Source: Dawidia soli (lineage in GTDB: Bacteria; Bacteroidota; Bacteroidia; Cytophagales; Cyclobacteriaceae). Taken from it: a DNA stretch of 64,000 bases. The stretch is taken from contig NZ_JAHESC010000014.1 of NCBI RefSeq assembly GCF_018598185.1, forward strand, positions 62,001-126,000. The letters run 5' to 3'. Of the stretch, positions 26,291 through 34,622 are shown piece after piece. Below the pieces are notes generated by a model, which saw only the letters and a program-made list of their open reading frames with translations, ran no database searches and was not told the DNA's origin. A program made the translations under genes and the position numbers. Every line of letters begins with the position of its first letter. The first letter of the stretch is position 1.

Positions 26291-26324
26291 AAAAAGAAAG
26301 GCGACCTTTTGAGTCGCCTTCTTT
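26291..26324 (-). terminator. Terminator behind the intact initiator tRNA
   Basis: AAGGCGAC (26298-26305) pairs with GTCGCCTT (26313-26320); a T-run follows on the minus strand. Confidence 0.8.
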
Positions 26325-26326
26325 AG

Positions 26327-26399
<73 letters not shown>

Positions 26400-26439
26400 A
26401 TATATCTTTTATCATTATAACCTTATCAACTGCGATACC

Positions 26440-26507
26440 GGACTCGAACCTGTGTCCGCCGCCTGGCGGATATGAGCCCAACGAGCTACCAACTGCTCCA
26501 CCCCGCG
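26440..26507 (-). pseudogene. Altered and truncated initiator tRNA copy 4
   Basis: Matches the other copies from the 5' acceptor strand to the T loop, with the TCCGCC/GGCGGA palindrome (loop as in copy 2). The 3' side of the T arm and the 3' acceptor strand are lost. It is the first member of the array on the minus strand, upstream of the intact tRNA. Confidence 0.7.
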
Positions 26508-26684
26508 ATATGTTTTGTCTACGTAGCATCCGAACTAGTTGTTCGAACCGCGATGTATCTTTATAATGACTTATTTCTCTAAAAAGTTCGCCGGCTGCGA
26601 AAATTGATCTGCGTTTTTCTGCCTTTTTAGGGGCTTTGGTCAAATCGTTTGCAAAAGTAGATTACTCACATATAAAAAACAAGT

Positions 26685-26692
26685 TACCTTTG
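26685..26692 (+). promoter_or_regulatory. -7 promoter element of era
   Basis: TACCTTTG matches TAnnTTTG and lies 11 bp before the era ATG, implying a very short leader. No clear -33 TTTG is seen at the right distance. Confidence 0.5.
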
Positions 26693-26703
26693 TAAAATCA
26701 TTT

Positions 26704-27594
26704 ATGGCTGAAGCATCTAATTTTAAGGCGGGCTTTGTGAGCATCGTTGGTAAACCCAACGTGGGGAAGTCGTCGCTCATGAATAAACTCATGGGTGAGA
26801 ACCTCTCCATCATCACCGCAAAAGCACAAACAACACGTCATCGCATCATGGGAATTCTGAATGGCGACGATTTTCAGGTAGTTTATTCTGATACTCCGGG
26901 CATTCTCGAACCAAAATACTCTTTGCACGAGGCCATGATGAGCTTTGTGAAGGTTTCGCTGGAGGACGCAGATGCTATTTTGCTGGTTGTATCGGTGGAA
27001 GATGCTTTTGATGCGGAGCTTTTTGAGCGCTTCAAACATTTGACGACTCCCATCCTGCTTGTATTAAATAAGATCGACCTGATTAAAGATTCGCAAGTCA
27101 ACGAGAAGATCGCTTACTGGAAAAACTCGCTGCCAAACCTCCGCGAGGTGGTGACGGTGTCGGCAAAAACCGGTGCGCAGGTGGATACCTTGTTGCCGAA
27201 GCTGCTGACGTTGATGCCCGTACACCCGGCGTACTTCCCGCAAGACGAATTTACCGACCGTACCGAACGCTTCTTTGCACAGGAGATCATTCGCGAGAAG
27301 ATCTTCCTGAATTATGAGCAGGAGATACCGTATAGCACGGAGGTGTCGGTGACGTCCTTTAAAGAAGAGGCGGACATTATCCGCATTGCCGCGACCATTT
27401 ATGTGGAACGTGACTCGCAGAAGGGCATCATTATCGGCAAGGCGGGCAGCTCACTGAAGAAGGTGGGTATGGAAGCGCGAAAGGACATGGAAGCATTCTT
27501 CGCAAAAAAGATATTCCTCGAAACACACGTAAAGGTGGCCGACAACTGGCGCAAGGAAAAGTTCAAGCTGCGGCAGTTCGGATACCTGGAATAA
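26704..27594 (+). CDS. era: GTPase Era
   Basis: 296 residues, the usual Era length. G motifs: GKPNVGKSS (16-24), DTPG, LNKID and VSAKTG. The C-terminal KH domain carries GIIIGKAGSSLKKVG and binds the 3' end of 16S rRNA. Era is needed for 30S subunit maturation and couples it to growth. It is followed by der after 33 bp, so two ribosome-assembly GTPases are adjacent and probably co-transcribed. Confidence 0.98.
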   Translation: MAEASNFKAGFVSIVGKPNVGKSSLMNKLMGENLSIITAKAQTTRHRIMGILNGDDFQVVYSDTPGILEPKYSLHEAMMSFVKVSLEDADAILLVVSVEDAFDAELFERFKHLTTPILLVLNKIDLIKDSQVNEKIAYWKNSLPNLREVVTVSAKTGAQVDTLLPKLLTLMPVHPAYFPQDEFTDRTERFFAQEIIREKIFLNYEQEIPYSTEVSVTSFKEEADIIRIAATIYVERDSQKGIIIGKAGSSLKKVGMEARKDMEAFFAKKIFLETHVKVADNWRKEKFKLRQFGYLE

Positions 27595-27627
27595 TACGAT
27601 CGAAATAGCACACACGGATAAGAGAAC

Positions 27628-28938
27628 ATGGCAAATATTGTAGCAATAGTAGGAAGGCCGAACGTCGGGAAGTCTACCTTTTTTAACAGGCTGGTGGAGA
27701 AACGTCAGGCCATTATGGATAACGAGCCGGGCGTGACCCGCGACCGGCATTACGGCTATGCAGAATGGGTCGGCAAATTCTTTACTGTCATTGACACGGG
27801 TGGTTTTGTTACCGGTTCGGAAGACAAGTTCGAGTCGGAAATACGCAAGCAGGTAAAGCTGGCGATCGACGAAGCATCTGTCATCATCTTTATGGTAGAC
27901 TGCCGCGATGGCCTGACAGGATTTGATAAAGAGTTCGCCAACGTTCTGCGCGCCTCGAAGAAACCGATCTTTGTCGCCGCCAACAAAGCCGACACACCCG
28001 ACAAGTCGATCCTGGCCGCCGAGTTTTATGGACTGGGACTGGACAGCGAGATCTTTCCCATCTCGGCCGAGAATGGCGGAGGCACGGGTGAGCTGCTGGA
28101 CGAAGTGGTCAAGGTATTTCCATCAGAAGGAACGGAAGATCCGGACGCGGGCATTCCCAGGATCACGATCGTTGGGCGCCCGAACGTCGGGAAGTCGTCA
28201 TTCCTCAACGCGCTGCTCGGCACGGAGCGTACTATTGTAACCGATGAAGCCGGTACGACCCGCGATGCGATCCATACCCGCTATAAACTTTTCGGTAAAG
28301 ACTTTATCCTGGTCGACACGGCCGGGGTACGCAAAAAGGGTAAGGTAAAAGACGATGTCGAGTTCTATTCGGTACTGCGGTCGTTGCGTGCATTGGAAGA
28401 GAGTGACGTAGTGATCGTGGTGATCGACGCGGCGCGAGGTATGGAGTCGCAGGATGTTGCCCTGATCAGCCTGGCACAACGGCAGGGCAAGGGCATGGTG
28501 ATCATGGTCAACAAATGGGACCTGATCGAAAAGGACTCCAAGACGGCGGACAAGTTCAAGAAGGATATTCTGGAAAAGCTGGCGCCGATCGACTACATTC
28601 CGATCATTTTTGCTTCCGTTCTGGAAAAACAACGAATCTTCCAGGTGGTGGAGAAGGCGGTCGAAGTGTATGAAAACAAGACGAAAAAGGTGCCTACCTC
28701 GAAGCTCAACGATATCATGTTGCGCGAAATCGAGCATTATCCGCCGCCGTCGATCAAGGGTAAGCTGATCCAGATCAAGTACATAACACAGGTAAATGCA
28801 CGATTTCCATCGTTTGCGTTCTTCTGCAACCTGCCGCAGTACATCCAGGAGTCCTACCAGCGGTTCCTGGAAAACAAGATCCGAGAGCACTTTACTTTCG
28901 AGGGGGTGCCGGTGCGGCTGATCTTCCGTAAAAAATAA
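27628..28938 (+). CDS. der: Ribosome assembly GTPase Der (EngA)
   Basis: 436 residues with the diagnostic tandem G domains: GRPNVGKST near residue 8 with DTGG and NKAD, and GRPNVGKSS near residue 178 with DTAG and NKWD. A KH-like C-terminal domain follows (KLNDIMLREIEHYPPPSIKG). Der acts in 50S subunit assembly. A strong promoter for the next gene lies directly downstream. Confidence 0.98.
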   Translation: MANIVAIVGRPNVGKSTFFNRLVEKRQAIMDNEPGVTRDRHYGYAEWVGKFFTVIDTGGFVTGSEDKFESEIRKQVKLAIDEASVIIFMVDCRDGLTGFDKEFANVLRASKKPIFVAANKADTPDKSILAAEFYGLGLDSEIFPISAENGGGTGELLDEVVKVFPSEGTEDPDAGIPRITIVGRPNVGKSSFLNALLGTERTIVTDEAGTTRDAIHTRYKLFGKDFILVDTAGVRKKGKVKDDVEFYSVLRSLRALEESDVVIVVIDAARGMESQDVALISLAQRQGKGMVIMVNKWDLIEKDSKTADKFKKDILEKLAPIDYIPIIFASVLEKQRIFQVVEKAVEVYENKTKKVPTSKLNDIMLREIEHYPPPSIKGKLIQIKYITQVNARFPSFAFFCNLPQYIQESYQRFLENKIREHFTFEGVPVRLIFRKK

Positions 28939-28952
28939 AATTTTATTACCCC

Positions 28953-28985
28953 TTGAAACCGATCGAAAGAATCGTAGTATATTTG
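28953..28985 (+). promoter_or_regulatory. Promoter of the small lipoprotein gene
   Basis: TTG at 28953-28955, a 22-bp spacer, then TATATTTG at 28978-28985 (perfect TAnnTTTG), 28 bp before the ATG. Confidence 0.75.
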
Positions 28986-29012
28986 CGGTAAATTTTTTAA
29001 AACCTGTAAACT

Positions 29013-29204
29013 ATGAAAAAAGTAATCGCATTCGCAGCTGTTTGCGGCTTCGCACTGGCATTCGTTGCTTGTGGCAAGAAAGCTGAAACTGAGACTGCTG
29101 CTGACTCAACTGCAGTAGAAACTCCTGCTCCTGCAGCTCCTGCAGCTGACACTACAGTCGCTGACACTACAGCAACTGACACCACAGCTGCTCCGGCTCA
29201 CTAA
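29013..29204 (+). CDS. Small Ala/Thr/Pro-rich lipoprotein
   Basis: 63 residues. The lipobox is AFVAC (Cys20), followed by GKKAE and a low-complexity acidic tail built from repeats of the type ADTTVADTTATDTTA. It has its own strong promoter and its own terminator, so it is probably abundant and monocistronic. Such tails are typical of small cell-envelope lipoproteins in Cytophagales; function unknown. Confidence 0.85.
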   Translation: MKKVIAFAAVCGFALAFVACGKKAETETAADSTAVETPAPAAPAADTTVADTTATDTTAAPAH

Positions 29205-29229
29205 TCAGTCTGAAAAGATTGTTATCAAG

Positions 29230-29256
29230 AGGCTTTAGTAATCTAAAGCCTTTTTG
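29230..29256 (+). terminator. Rho-independent terminator
   Basis: AGGCTTTAG pairs with CTAAAGCCT around a TAAT loop, followed by TTTT. It excludes the upstream start at 29219 for the next gene. Confidence 0.85.
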
Positions 29257-29263
29257 CTTTTAT

Positions 29264-29890
29264 ATGCGTCCAGACAAGGTTTTACCGATATTACAGCAAC
29301 ACCTACCGCCCACTTCGGTGGAGTATTGTTTTGCCTTGTGGCAGGAGAGCCCGTTTGAGCTCAAGCTGACCAAAAGCCGGCAGACCAAGGTGGGTGATTT
29401 TACCAGCCGTAATACCCGCAGTCACCCCCGTATTACGCTGAATCATGACCTGAATCCCTATACTTTCCTGGTAACGTATGTGCACGAGGTTGCACACCTG
29501 CGCGTATACCTGAAACACGGGGCCCGGGTCGATCCGCACGGCGAGGAATGGAAGACGATGTTTACCGAACTTTTGGTCCCCATGCTTTGGGAAACTGTGT
29601 TTCCGGAAGAAATCTTACATGTCCTAAGACGCCACATGGTCAATCCGAAGGCCAGTTCCTTTGCCGACGCCCAGTTAACCCTGGCCCTACGCAAATTCGA
29701 CAAGGATGCCCACCGGTACGCCACCCTGTCGGAGATTCCCGAAGGCAGCATCTTTAAATTACAGGATCGTTATTTTCAAAAGGGTAAGCTGCGCCGTACG
29801 CGCGTGGTATGCCGCGAGCTGAAGTCGAAGCGTGACTACCTCGTGCCGGCCGACGCCCAGGTAAGCGACGTTCAGTTCAGTCTTCTTTGA
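29264..29890 (+). CDS. SprT-like zinc metalloprotease domain protein
   Basis: 208 residues from the ATG at 29264. The zinc motif is TYVHEVAHLRVYLKHG (His74, Glu75, His78) followed by DPHGEEWKTMF, where the third His lies; both are SprT-domain features. A C-terminal beta domain (GSIFKLQDRYFQKGKLRRTR) is common in Bacteroidota members. The substrate is unknown; eukaryotic SprT-like proteins cut DNA-protein crosslinks. Its 3' end overlaps the convergent gene by 19 bp. Confidence 0.88.
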   Translation: MRPDKVLPILQQHLPPTSVEYCFALWQESPFELKLTKSRQTKVGDFTSRNTRSHPRITLNHDLNPYTFLVTYVHEVAHLRVYLKHGARVDPHGEEWKTMFTELLVPMLWETVFPEEILHVLRRHMVNPKASSFADAQLTLALRKFDKDAHRYATLSEIPEGSIFKLQDRYFQKGKLRRTRVVCRELKSKRDYLVPADAQVSDVQFSLL

Positions 29891-30438
29891 ATGAAATTGC
29901 TGACCAGATCATAAAATACGTTGGGCAGCAGGGTACGCCAACGGTCTATCTGGAGCGTGCCGCCCATGTTGATATACTGGTCGATGTGATAGCGTTGAAA
30001 TTCGTTGCGCACAAACTCCGGGAAGTTTACCGCCGCGATCCATCCATCGCCTACTTCTTCAAACCACTCTTCGTAATACGAGTCGTCGGAGCCGTGGAAG
30101 TTCATGATGTTCTCGCCGATCAGAATAAACTTATTGATACCCTCGTTGAGCAGCACCTCGAGTATATTTCGCTTGAGCGTCATGATGTCGTTGTGCAGGG
30201 TATCGTTCCATTCGCCGATAAACTCGATGACACAGTAGCCGGCGTCGTAGTCGGCGTAGAGGATCTTGATGTATAGTGTTTCCGAGCCGATGCTGTCCCA
30301 GGCCGGGTCGATGTAATAGCCGTAGATGGTTTCGGAGTACTTATCGAAGTTATACTCTTTGCCGTAGAAGGGCGAGCGCTCATCTTCTGCCGGATCGTAA
30401 TACTTGAGCCAGTTGTAGTAGGGTTCTATCTCGTGCAT
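29872..30438 (-). CDS. Conserved protein of unknown function, coupled to murQ
   Basis: 188 residues, acidic and rich in Tyr and Trp (MHEIEPYYNWLKYYDPAEDE at the N-terminus). No signal peptide or TM segment. I do not recognise a named domain. Its ATG lies one base after the murQ stop (TGACATG), so it is the last gene of the kinase-murQ operon. Confidence 0.75.
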   Translation of the reverse strand: MHEIEPYYNWLKYYDPAEDERSPFYGKEYNFDKYSETIYGYYIDPAWDSIGSETLYIKILYADYDAGYCVIEFIGEWNDTLHNDIMTLKRNILEVLLNEGINKFILIGENIMNFHGSDDSYYEEWFEEVGDGWIAAVNFPEFVRNEFQRYHIDQYINMGGTLQIDRWRTLLPNVFYDLVSNFIQRRLN

Positions 30439-30439
30439 G

Positions 30440-31243
30440 TCATTGTTGGCTATCGATAGCCTTTCTGACAGAACCGTGTTCGCGCAGCAGTTGTTCAGCC
30501 TTCTCGGTCGAAATGCCCAGCTCGTCTACGATCATGTTCACCGCCCGGCCCACCAGCTTGTGGTTGGTCAGTTGCATGTCGATCATCTTATTACCCCGCA
30601 CGTGTCCCAGACGGATCATGACCGAGGTCGTGATCATGTTCAGGGCCAGCTTTTGGGCTGTGCCGGACTTCATGCGTGTACTGCCAGTGAGGAATTCCGG
30701 CCCCACCACAATCTCCACCGGGAATTCTGATTCCCGGGCCACGGCTGAGCCGGCATTGCATACGATGCATCCGGTCGCGATGTTGTGCTTGCGCGCCGTG
30801 GCCAGTCCGCCGATCACGTACGGTGTGCGGCCCGAGGCGGCAATGCCCACCAGCACGTCGCGGGGGCCGATGTTATACTCCTGCAGATCTTTCCAGGCTT
30901 GTTCGGCGTCGTCTTCGGCGTTCTCGACTGCCCGGCGAATGGCTCTGTCACCACCGGCTATGATACCAATAACGTGCCCGTGGGGTACGCCAAAGGTCGG
31001 CGGGATCTCCGACGCATCGACCACGCCCAGGCGACCGCTGGTACCGGCGCCAATGTAGAACAGGCGGCCGCCGGCCTGCATGCGGTCGACGATGACGTGC
31101 ACCAGGGCTTCAATCTGCGGAATGACCTTTTGCACCGCATGGGGCACGGTCTGGTCTTCGCGGTTGATGTTTTCGAGCAGCTCGCGCACGCTCATCTGCT
31201 CGAGGTGGTCGTAGTGCGATGAGGATTCGGTGGTAGCTGCCAC
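30440..31243 (-). CDS. murQ: N-acetylmuramic acid 6-phosphate etherase MurQ
   Basis: 267 residues. It removes the lactyl ether from MurNAc-6-phosphate to give GlcNAc-6-phosphate in peptidoglycan recycling. The SIS-domain signature GAGTSGRLGVVDASE carries the catalytic Glu; GTAQKLALNMITTSVMIRLG and the C-terminal DELGISTEKAEQLLREHG are also typical. The length is that of the shorter Bacteroidota form. It follows the sugar kinase by 7 bp; kinase, MurQ and the unknown protein appear to be one operon. Confidence 0.96.
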   Translation of the reverse strand: MAATTESSSHYDHLEQMSVRELLENINREDQTVPHAVQKVIPQIEALVHVIVDRMQAGGRLFYIGAGTSGRLGVVDASEIPPTFGVPHGHVIGIIAGGDRAIRRAVENAEDDAEQAWKDLQEYNIGPRDVLVGIAASGRTPYVIGGLATARKHNIATGCIVCNAGSAVARESEFPVEIVVGPEFLTGSTRMKSGTAQKLALNMITTSVMIRLGHVRGNKMIDMQLTNHKLVGRAVNMIVDELGISTEKAEQLLREHGSVRKAIDSQQ

Positions 31244-31250
31244 GTGTGTG

Positions 31251-32102
31251 TTAGTTTGATTCGTTCTGGTGATACAGGGTCAGGCCGGCGATGGGCCCTT
31301 CCAAAATGTTCTTGACCGTGATGCCCTTATCATTGGCCACCTGGCGCAGCACGTCGCTGAAGTAGAAGGCGATGGAGCCGGTAAAGTGCACTTTGAGGTC
31401 CTGGTAGTTTTTGTACTGCATCACGTTGTTCTCATAGAACTCCGAGAAGCTGCGGTATACCAGGTCGTAGCAATACGACTCTTTCAGGTGTTGGAAGAGG
31501 AACTTGGTGAAGCTTGCGAGGAAGGCGCTGGGGCGCTCCTGCTGGTATACTTTTTCGAGGAACTCTTCGCGGGTAAGCGGAAAGCGCTCGTGGAACTGGG
31601 CGGCGAGGGTCTGCGGCAGTTTGTTGCGCAGGTAGTCTACCAGGAACTGGCGGCCCAGGTGGGCGCCCGATCCTTCGTCGGCGAGGATCCAGCCGAGGTT
31701 GGCGACGTTGTCGACAATGGCAGTACCGTCGTAAAGACAGGAGTTCGAGCCGGTGCCCATGATGCAGGCGATGCCGGCTTCATGTCCGCACAGTGCACGC
31801 GCGGCGGCGAGCAGGTCCCAGCCGATCTCGATCTGCGCTTCGGGAAAGAACTCGAGGAACGCACTCTTGATGGTCAGCTGATTCTTTACCGACGATACGC
31901 CGGCGCCGTAGAAAAAGATCTTGCTGACGTCACCCTGATTATTGATTTTCGGCAACAGCACATCCTGCACGTTCTTTTTGAGGTCTTCGATGGGTTGGTA
32001 ATACGGATTAAATCCGGGCGTGTTGGCCTGGCCTATCGATCCGTCTTTTTGAATGAATCTCCAATCGATTTTGGAGCCTCCGCTGTCTGCTATAAGAATC
32101 AT
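31251..32102 (-). CDS. BadF/BadG-type N-acetylhexosamine kinase
   Basis: 283 residues with the ASKHA ATPase fold: ADSGGSKIDW (phosphate 1), AGIACIMGTGSNSCLYDG (phosphate 2) and GWILADEGSGAHLGRQFLVD. Members near murQ phosphorylate GlcNAc or MurNAc in the cytosol, which here would supply the MurQ substrate pathway. A -7 element, TAATTTTG, lies on the minus strand at 32129-32122, 20 bp before the start, making this the first gene of the operon. Confidence 0.88.
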   Translation of the reverse strand: MILIADSGGSKIDWRFIQKDGSIGQANTPGFNPYYQPIEDLKKNVQDVLLPKINNQGDVSKIFFYGAGVSSVKNQLTIKSAFLEFFPEAQIEIGWDLLAAARALCGHEAGIACIMGTGSNSCLYDGTAIVDNVANLGWILADEGSGAHLGRQFLVDYLRNKLPQTLAAQFHERFPLTREEFLEKVYQQERPSAFLASFTKFLFQHLKESYCYDLVYRSFSEFYENNVMQYKNYQDLKVHFTGSIAFYFSDVLRQVANDKGITVKNILEGPIAGLTLYHQNESN

Positions 32103-32263
32103 GCGCGTGCTACTGGTTTGGCAAAATTAATCAATTGAAAGCGGGGATGCCGTCTTTCAACCTGGCAAAACTAAAAGAGTAAATAATAACAAAAAACAAC
32201 CGAATGAAATGTGTTCGTGTGTCTGGTAAAATTTACAATCTTTTAATGCTTATGCTTGTCCGG

Positions 32264-32512
32264 TTATGGTAATAAACGTCCGGTAACGGTAAATTTTTCG
32301 AAAACGGAATCGGTGTGTGGTGCATCCTTGAGCTCGTCGGTGAGATCCTGCCCTGCCCAGTGCTCATAATGCTTGCCGTCCCGCCACAAACGCGAGCGGC
32401 CCACATCGTAAATGAGTCCTTTGTATGCCACCCATACCTGCGGCTTGTCCTGGCCATTGCGCAAGGCCAGTTGTGCGCGTGTGTACGTGGGAAGTGTTTC
32501 GTGTGTACTCAC
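32264..32512 (-). CDS. Small cytochrome b5-like heme-binding protein
   Basis: 82 residues starting at GTG (32512), which overlaps the stop of the RDD gene (GTGA). The sequence TRAQLALRNGQDKPQVWVAY, KGLIYDVGRSRLWRDGKHY and EHWAGQDLTDELKDAPH is the bacterial stand-alone cytochrome b5/steroid-binding domain (COG4892 type). The His in GKHYEHWAGQD is the likely heme ligand. Longer upstream starts in this frame only read the RDD gene in the wrong frame. Heme binding is inferred from the family. Confidence 0.85.
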   Translation of the reverse strand: MSTHETLPTYTRAQLALRNGQDKPQVWVAYKGLIYDVGRSRLWRDGKHYEHWAGQDLTDELKDAPHTDSVFEKFTVTGRLLP

Positions 32513-33222
32513 TTGCCGGCCGTCAGTTGGCTGTAGTCTTTGAGGATCGTCGTCAGGAATGCCTCGAAGGTCATGTCGGTCTGTATGCCCAGCTTGGTCT
32601 TGATCTTTTCGGTGACGATCATGGCCGGATGCAGGTTGTCGTGGCGGCGATATACCTCCAGCGCTTGCTGGATCAGCTCGGCATCGCGGTCGGTGAGCAT
32701 CGTCACGTTGGGGAACTGGGGCACATAATCTTCCGCCGCGAGCGTGAAGATCTCGGCGGCGGTGACGTCTTGCTGCTTGACCAGCTTTACGACCGTCGTG
32801 CCTGCAGCGATATCGCCCAGGCGTTGGCCGCGGCCGTTCCAGGCGATGGTGATCACCGCGATCATGCCTTGCGCTGCCTGTACTTCGATGAGGCGCAGCA
32901 GCCACCGCAGCAGGTAGTTGCCGATGGTGGCGGGCGTACCATCCGTACGTACGACTTTGATCTTCATTTGCCGTTTGCCCGGGCTCTGGCCATCCATGAA
33001 TATTTCGAACAGGAGGTGATAGAGTATCGACGGGATGACCAGCACCGAAATGCCCATGGCGGCGGAGTCGATCTCTACGAGGCTCATGCCATAGGCCATG
33101 AGCACGATGTAGGCTACGACGATGACGGTGTCAATCAGGCCGGCTGCCATGCGGTCGCCCAGGGAAGCAACGGGGTATTGAATAAAAACATTTTGCGTTG
33201 TCCGTACACTTACAGTTTGCAT
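32509..33222 (-). CDS. RDD-family membrane protein
   Basis: 237 residues from the ATG at 33222 (MQTVSVRTTQNVF). ASLGDRMAAGLIDTVIVVAY is the RDD signature (Arg, Asp, Asp); transmembrane helices follow, with DGQSPGKRQMKIKVV between them, and a cytosolic C-terminal tail. TATCTTTA on the minus strand at 33260-33253 is a likely -7 element. RDD genes usually accompany the SpoIIM-DUF4129-DUF4350-MoxR-DUF58 set, which lies just beyond the divergent dipeptidase gene. It is translationally coupled to the b5-like gene. Confidence 0.9.
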   Translation of the reverse strand: MQTVSVRTTQNVFIQYPVASLGDRMAAGLIDTVIVVAYIVLMAYGMSLVEIDSAAMGISVLVIPSILYHLLFEIFMDGQSPGKRQMKIKVVRTDGTPATIGNYLLRWLLRLIEVQAAQGMIAVITIAWNGRGQRLGDIAAGTTVVKLVKQQDVTAAEIFTLAAEDYVPQFPNVTMLTDRDAELIQQALEVYRRHDNLHPAMIVTEKIKTKLGIQTDMTFEAFLTTILKDYSQLTAGK

Positions 33223-33281
33223 CAGGAAGGAAATTCGATAACTTTTCCGTTGTAAAGATAATGCAAATAGAACTCTGGACG

Positions 33282-34526
33282 ATGCGCAAACATTACGCTC
33301 TTGTAACGATCCTGCTGGCGGTCCTGGCCGGCTGCCGCCCCGGTCCTGTTGACTACGCGGCCCTGCCCGACGACCAGCTGCGCCGTGTGGCCGACTCGCT
33401 GGCACAGGTCTTCATTCTGGCCGACGGCCACGTGGACCTGCCCTACCGGCTCAACGTGCGGCACTTCCGGCTGGAGCGCGAGTTCCTGGGCATTCCGCTC
33501 CAGTCGAATACGGGCGACTTTGACTACGTGCGTGCCCGCCGGGGCGGGTTGGACGCGCCGTTCATGTCGATCTATATTCCCGCTTCCTACCAGCAGTTGC
33601 CCGACAAGGGCAAGGCTTATGCAGACTCGGTCATCAGCATGGTGACCGGTATCACCGACTCGCTGTCGGACAAGTTTGCCTTTGCCGGTACTCCCGCCGA
33701 GGTCGAGGCCAACACCCGGGCAGGCAAGATCTCTTTGCCCATGGGCATGGAGAACGGCGCCCCGATCGGCAACGACCTGAAGAACCTGGAGCACTTTTAC
33801 AAACGCGGCGTTCGCTACATCACGCTGACCCACAGCAGGGACAACCAGATCTGTGACTCGTCGGGCGACACCACGCACACGTGGAACGGCCTGAGCCCTT
33901 TCGGACGCGACGTGGTCAACGAAATGAACCGCCTGGGCATCATGGTGGATATCTCACACGTTGACGACAGCACATTCTACCAGGTCCTGGCGATGACAAA
34001 GGTGCCGTGCATTGCCTCGCACTCGTCGTGCCGTGTTTTTGCACCCACTGTCAAACGCGACATGACCGACGATATGATCCAGAAGATGGGTGAGCATGGC
34101 GGCGTGATCCACATTAACTTTTACAATGCTTTTCTGGACTCGGCGGTCGTGAACCGTAACCAGGAGAACCGCGCCAGGCTGGCGGCCTTATTGGAAGCGA
34201 AGCATCTGAAGTATACCGACTCGCTGGCCAAGCCGATCGTGGAGCAGTTCCGTCAGGACAACCCGTCGCTGAACACCGATGTAGAGATGGTGGCCAACCA
34301 CATCGACCATGTCGTAAAGCTGGCGGGCATCGACCACGTGGGGTTAGGCTCGGACTTCGACGGTGTGGACGGCGATCTGCCCACGGGCCTGGAGGATGTT
34401 TCCAAGTATCCCAACCTGCTGTACGTCTTGTTGAAACGCGGTTACTCGCCGGAAGACATCGAGAAGATCTGCAGCAAAAACACGTTTCGTGTGTGGAACG
34501 CCGCGCTGGCGGCAGCCCGGCGGTAA
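33282..34526 (+). CDS. Membrane dipeptidase (peptidase M19), lipoprotein
   Basis: 414 residues from the ATG at 33282, which gives the lipoprotein signal LLAVLAGC (Cys18); ATG 33261 would add seven residues. The binuclear zinc site is present: ADGHVDLPYR (His50, Asp52), MENGAPIG (bridging Glu), VDISHVDD and IASHSSCR (His ligands), and GLGSDFDGVDG. It cleaves dipeptides, probably in the periplasm after outer- or inner-membrane anchoring. It sits between RDD and the SpoIIM operon, which is not usual for that gene set. Confidence 0.93.
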   Translation: MRKHYALVTILLAVLAGCRPGPVDYAALPDDQLRRVADSLAQVFILADGHVDLPYRLNVRHFRLEREFLGIPLQSNTGDFDYVRARRGGLDAPFMSIYIPASYQQLPDKGKAYADSVISMVTGITDSLSDKFAFAGTPAEVEANTRAGKISLPMGMENGAPIGNDLKNLEHFYKRGVRYITLTHSRDNQICDSSGDTTHTWNGLSPFGRDVVNEMNRLGIMVDISHVDDSTFYQVLAMTKVPCIASHSSCRVFAPTVKRDMTDDMIQKMGEHGGVIHINFYNAFLDSAVVNRNQENRARLAALLEAKHLKYTDSLAKPIVEQFRQDNPSLNTDVEMVANHIDHVVKLAGIDHVGLGSDFDGVDGDLPTGLEDVSKYPNLLYVLLKRGYSPEDIEKICSKNTFRVWNAALAAARR

Positions 34527-34622
34527 ACGGCAAAAATATTTTCGGCCAATGACAACGGCTGCGCGTGTATGCCGTTTAGAAATTGTGCATTTTTGGCATC
34601 CGCATGAGCGGAGCATATCCCT

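Noticed and set aside
32513-32905. N-terminal extension of the cytochrome b5-like gene
   Set aside because: The added residues are Arg/His/Pro-rich and come from reading the RDD gene in another frame; the GTG at 32512 that overlaps the RDD stop is the natural start.
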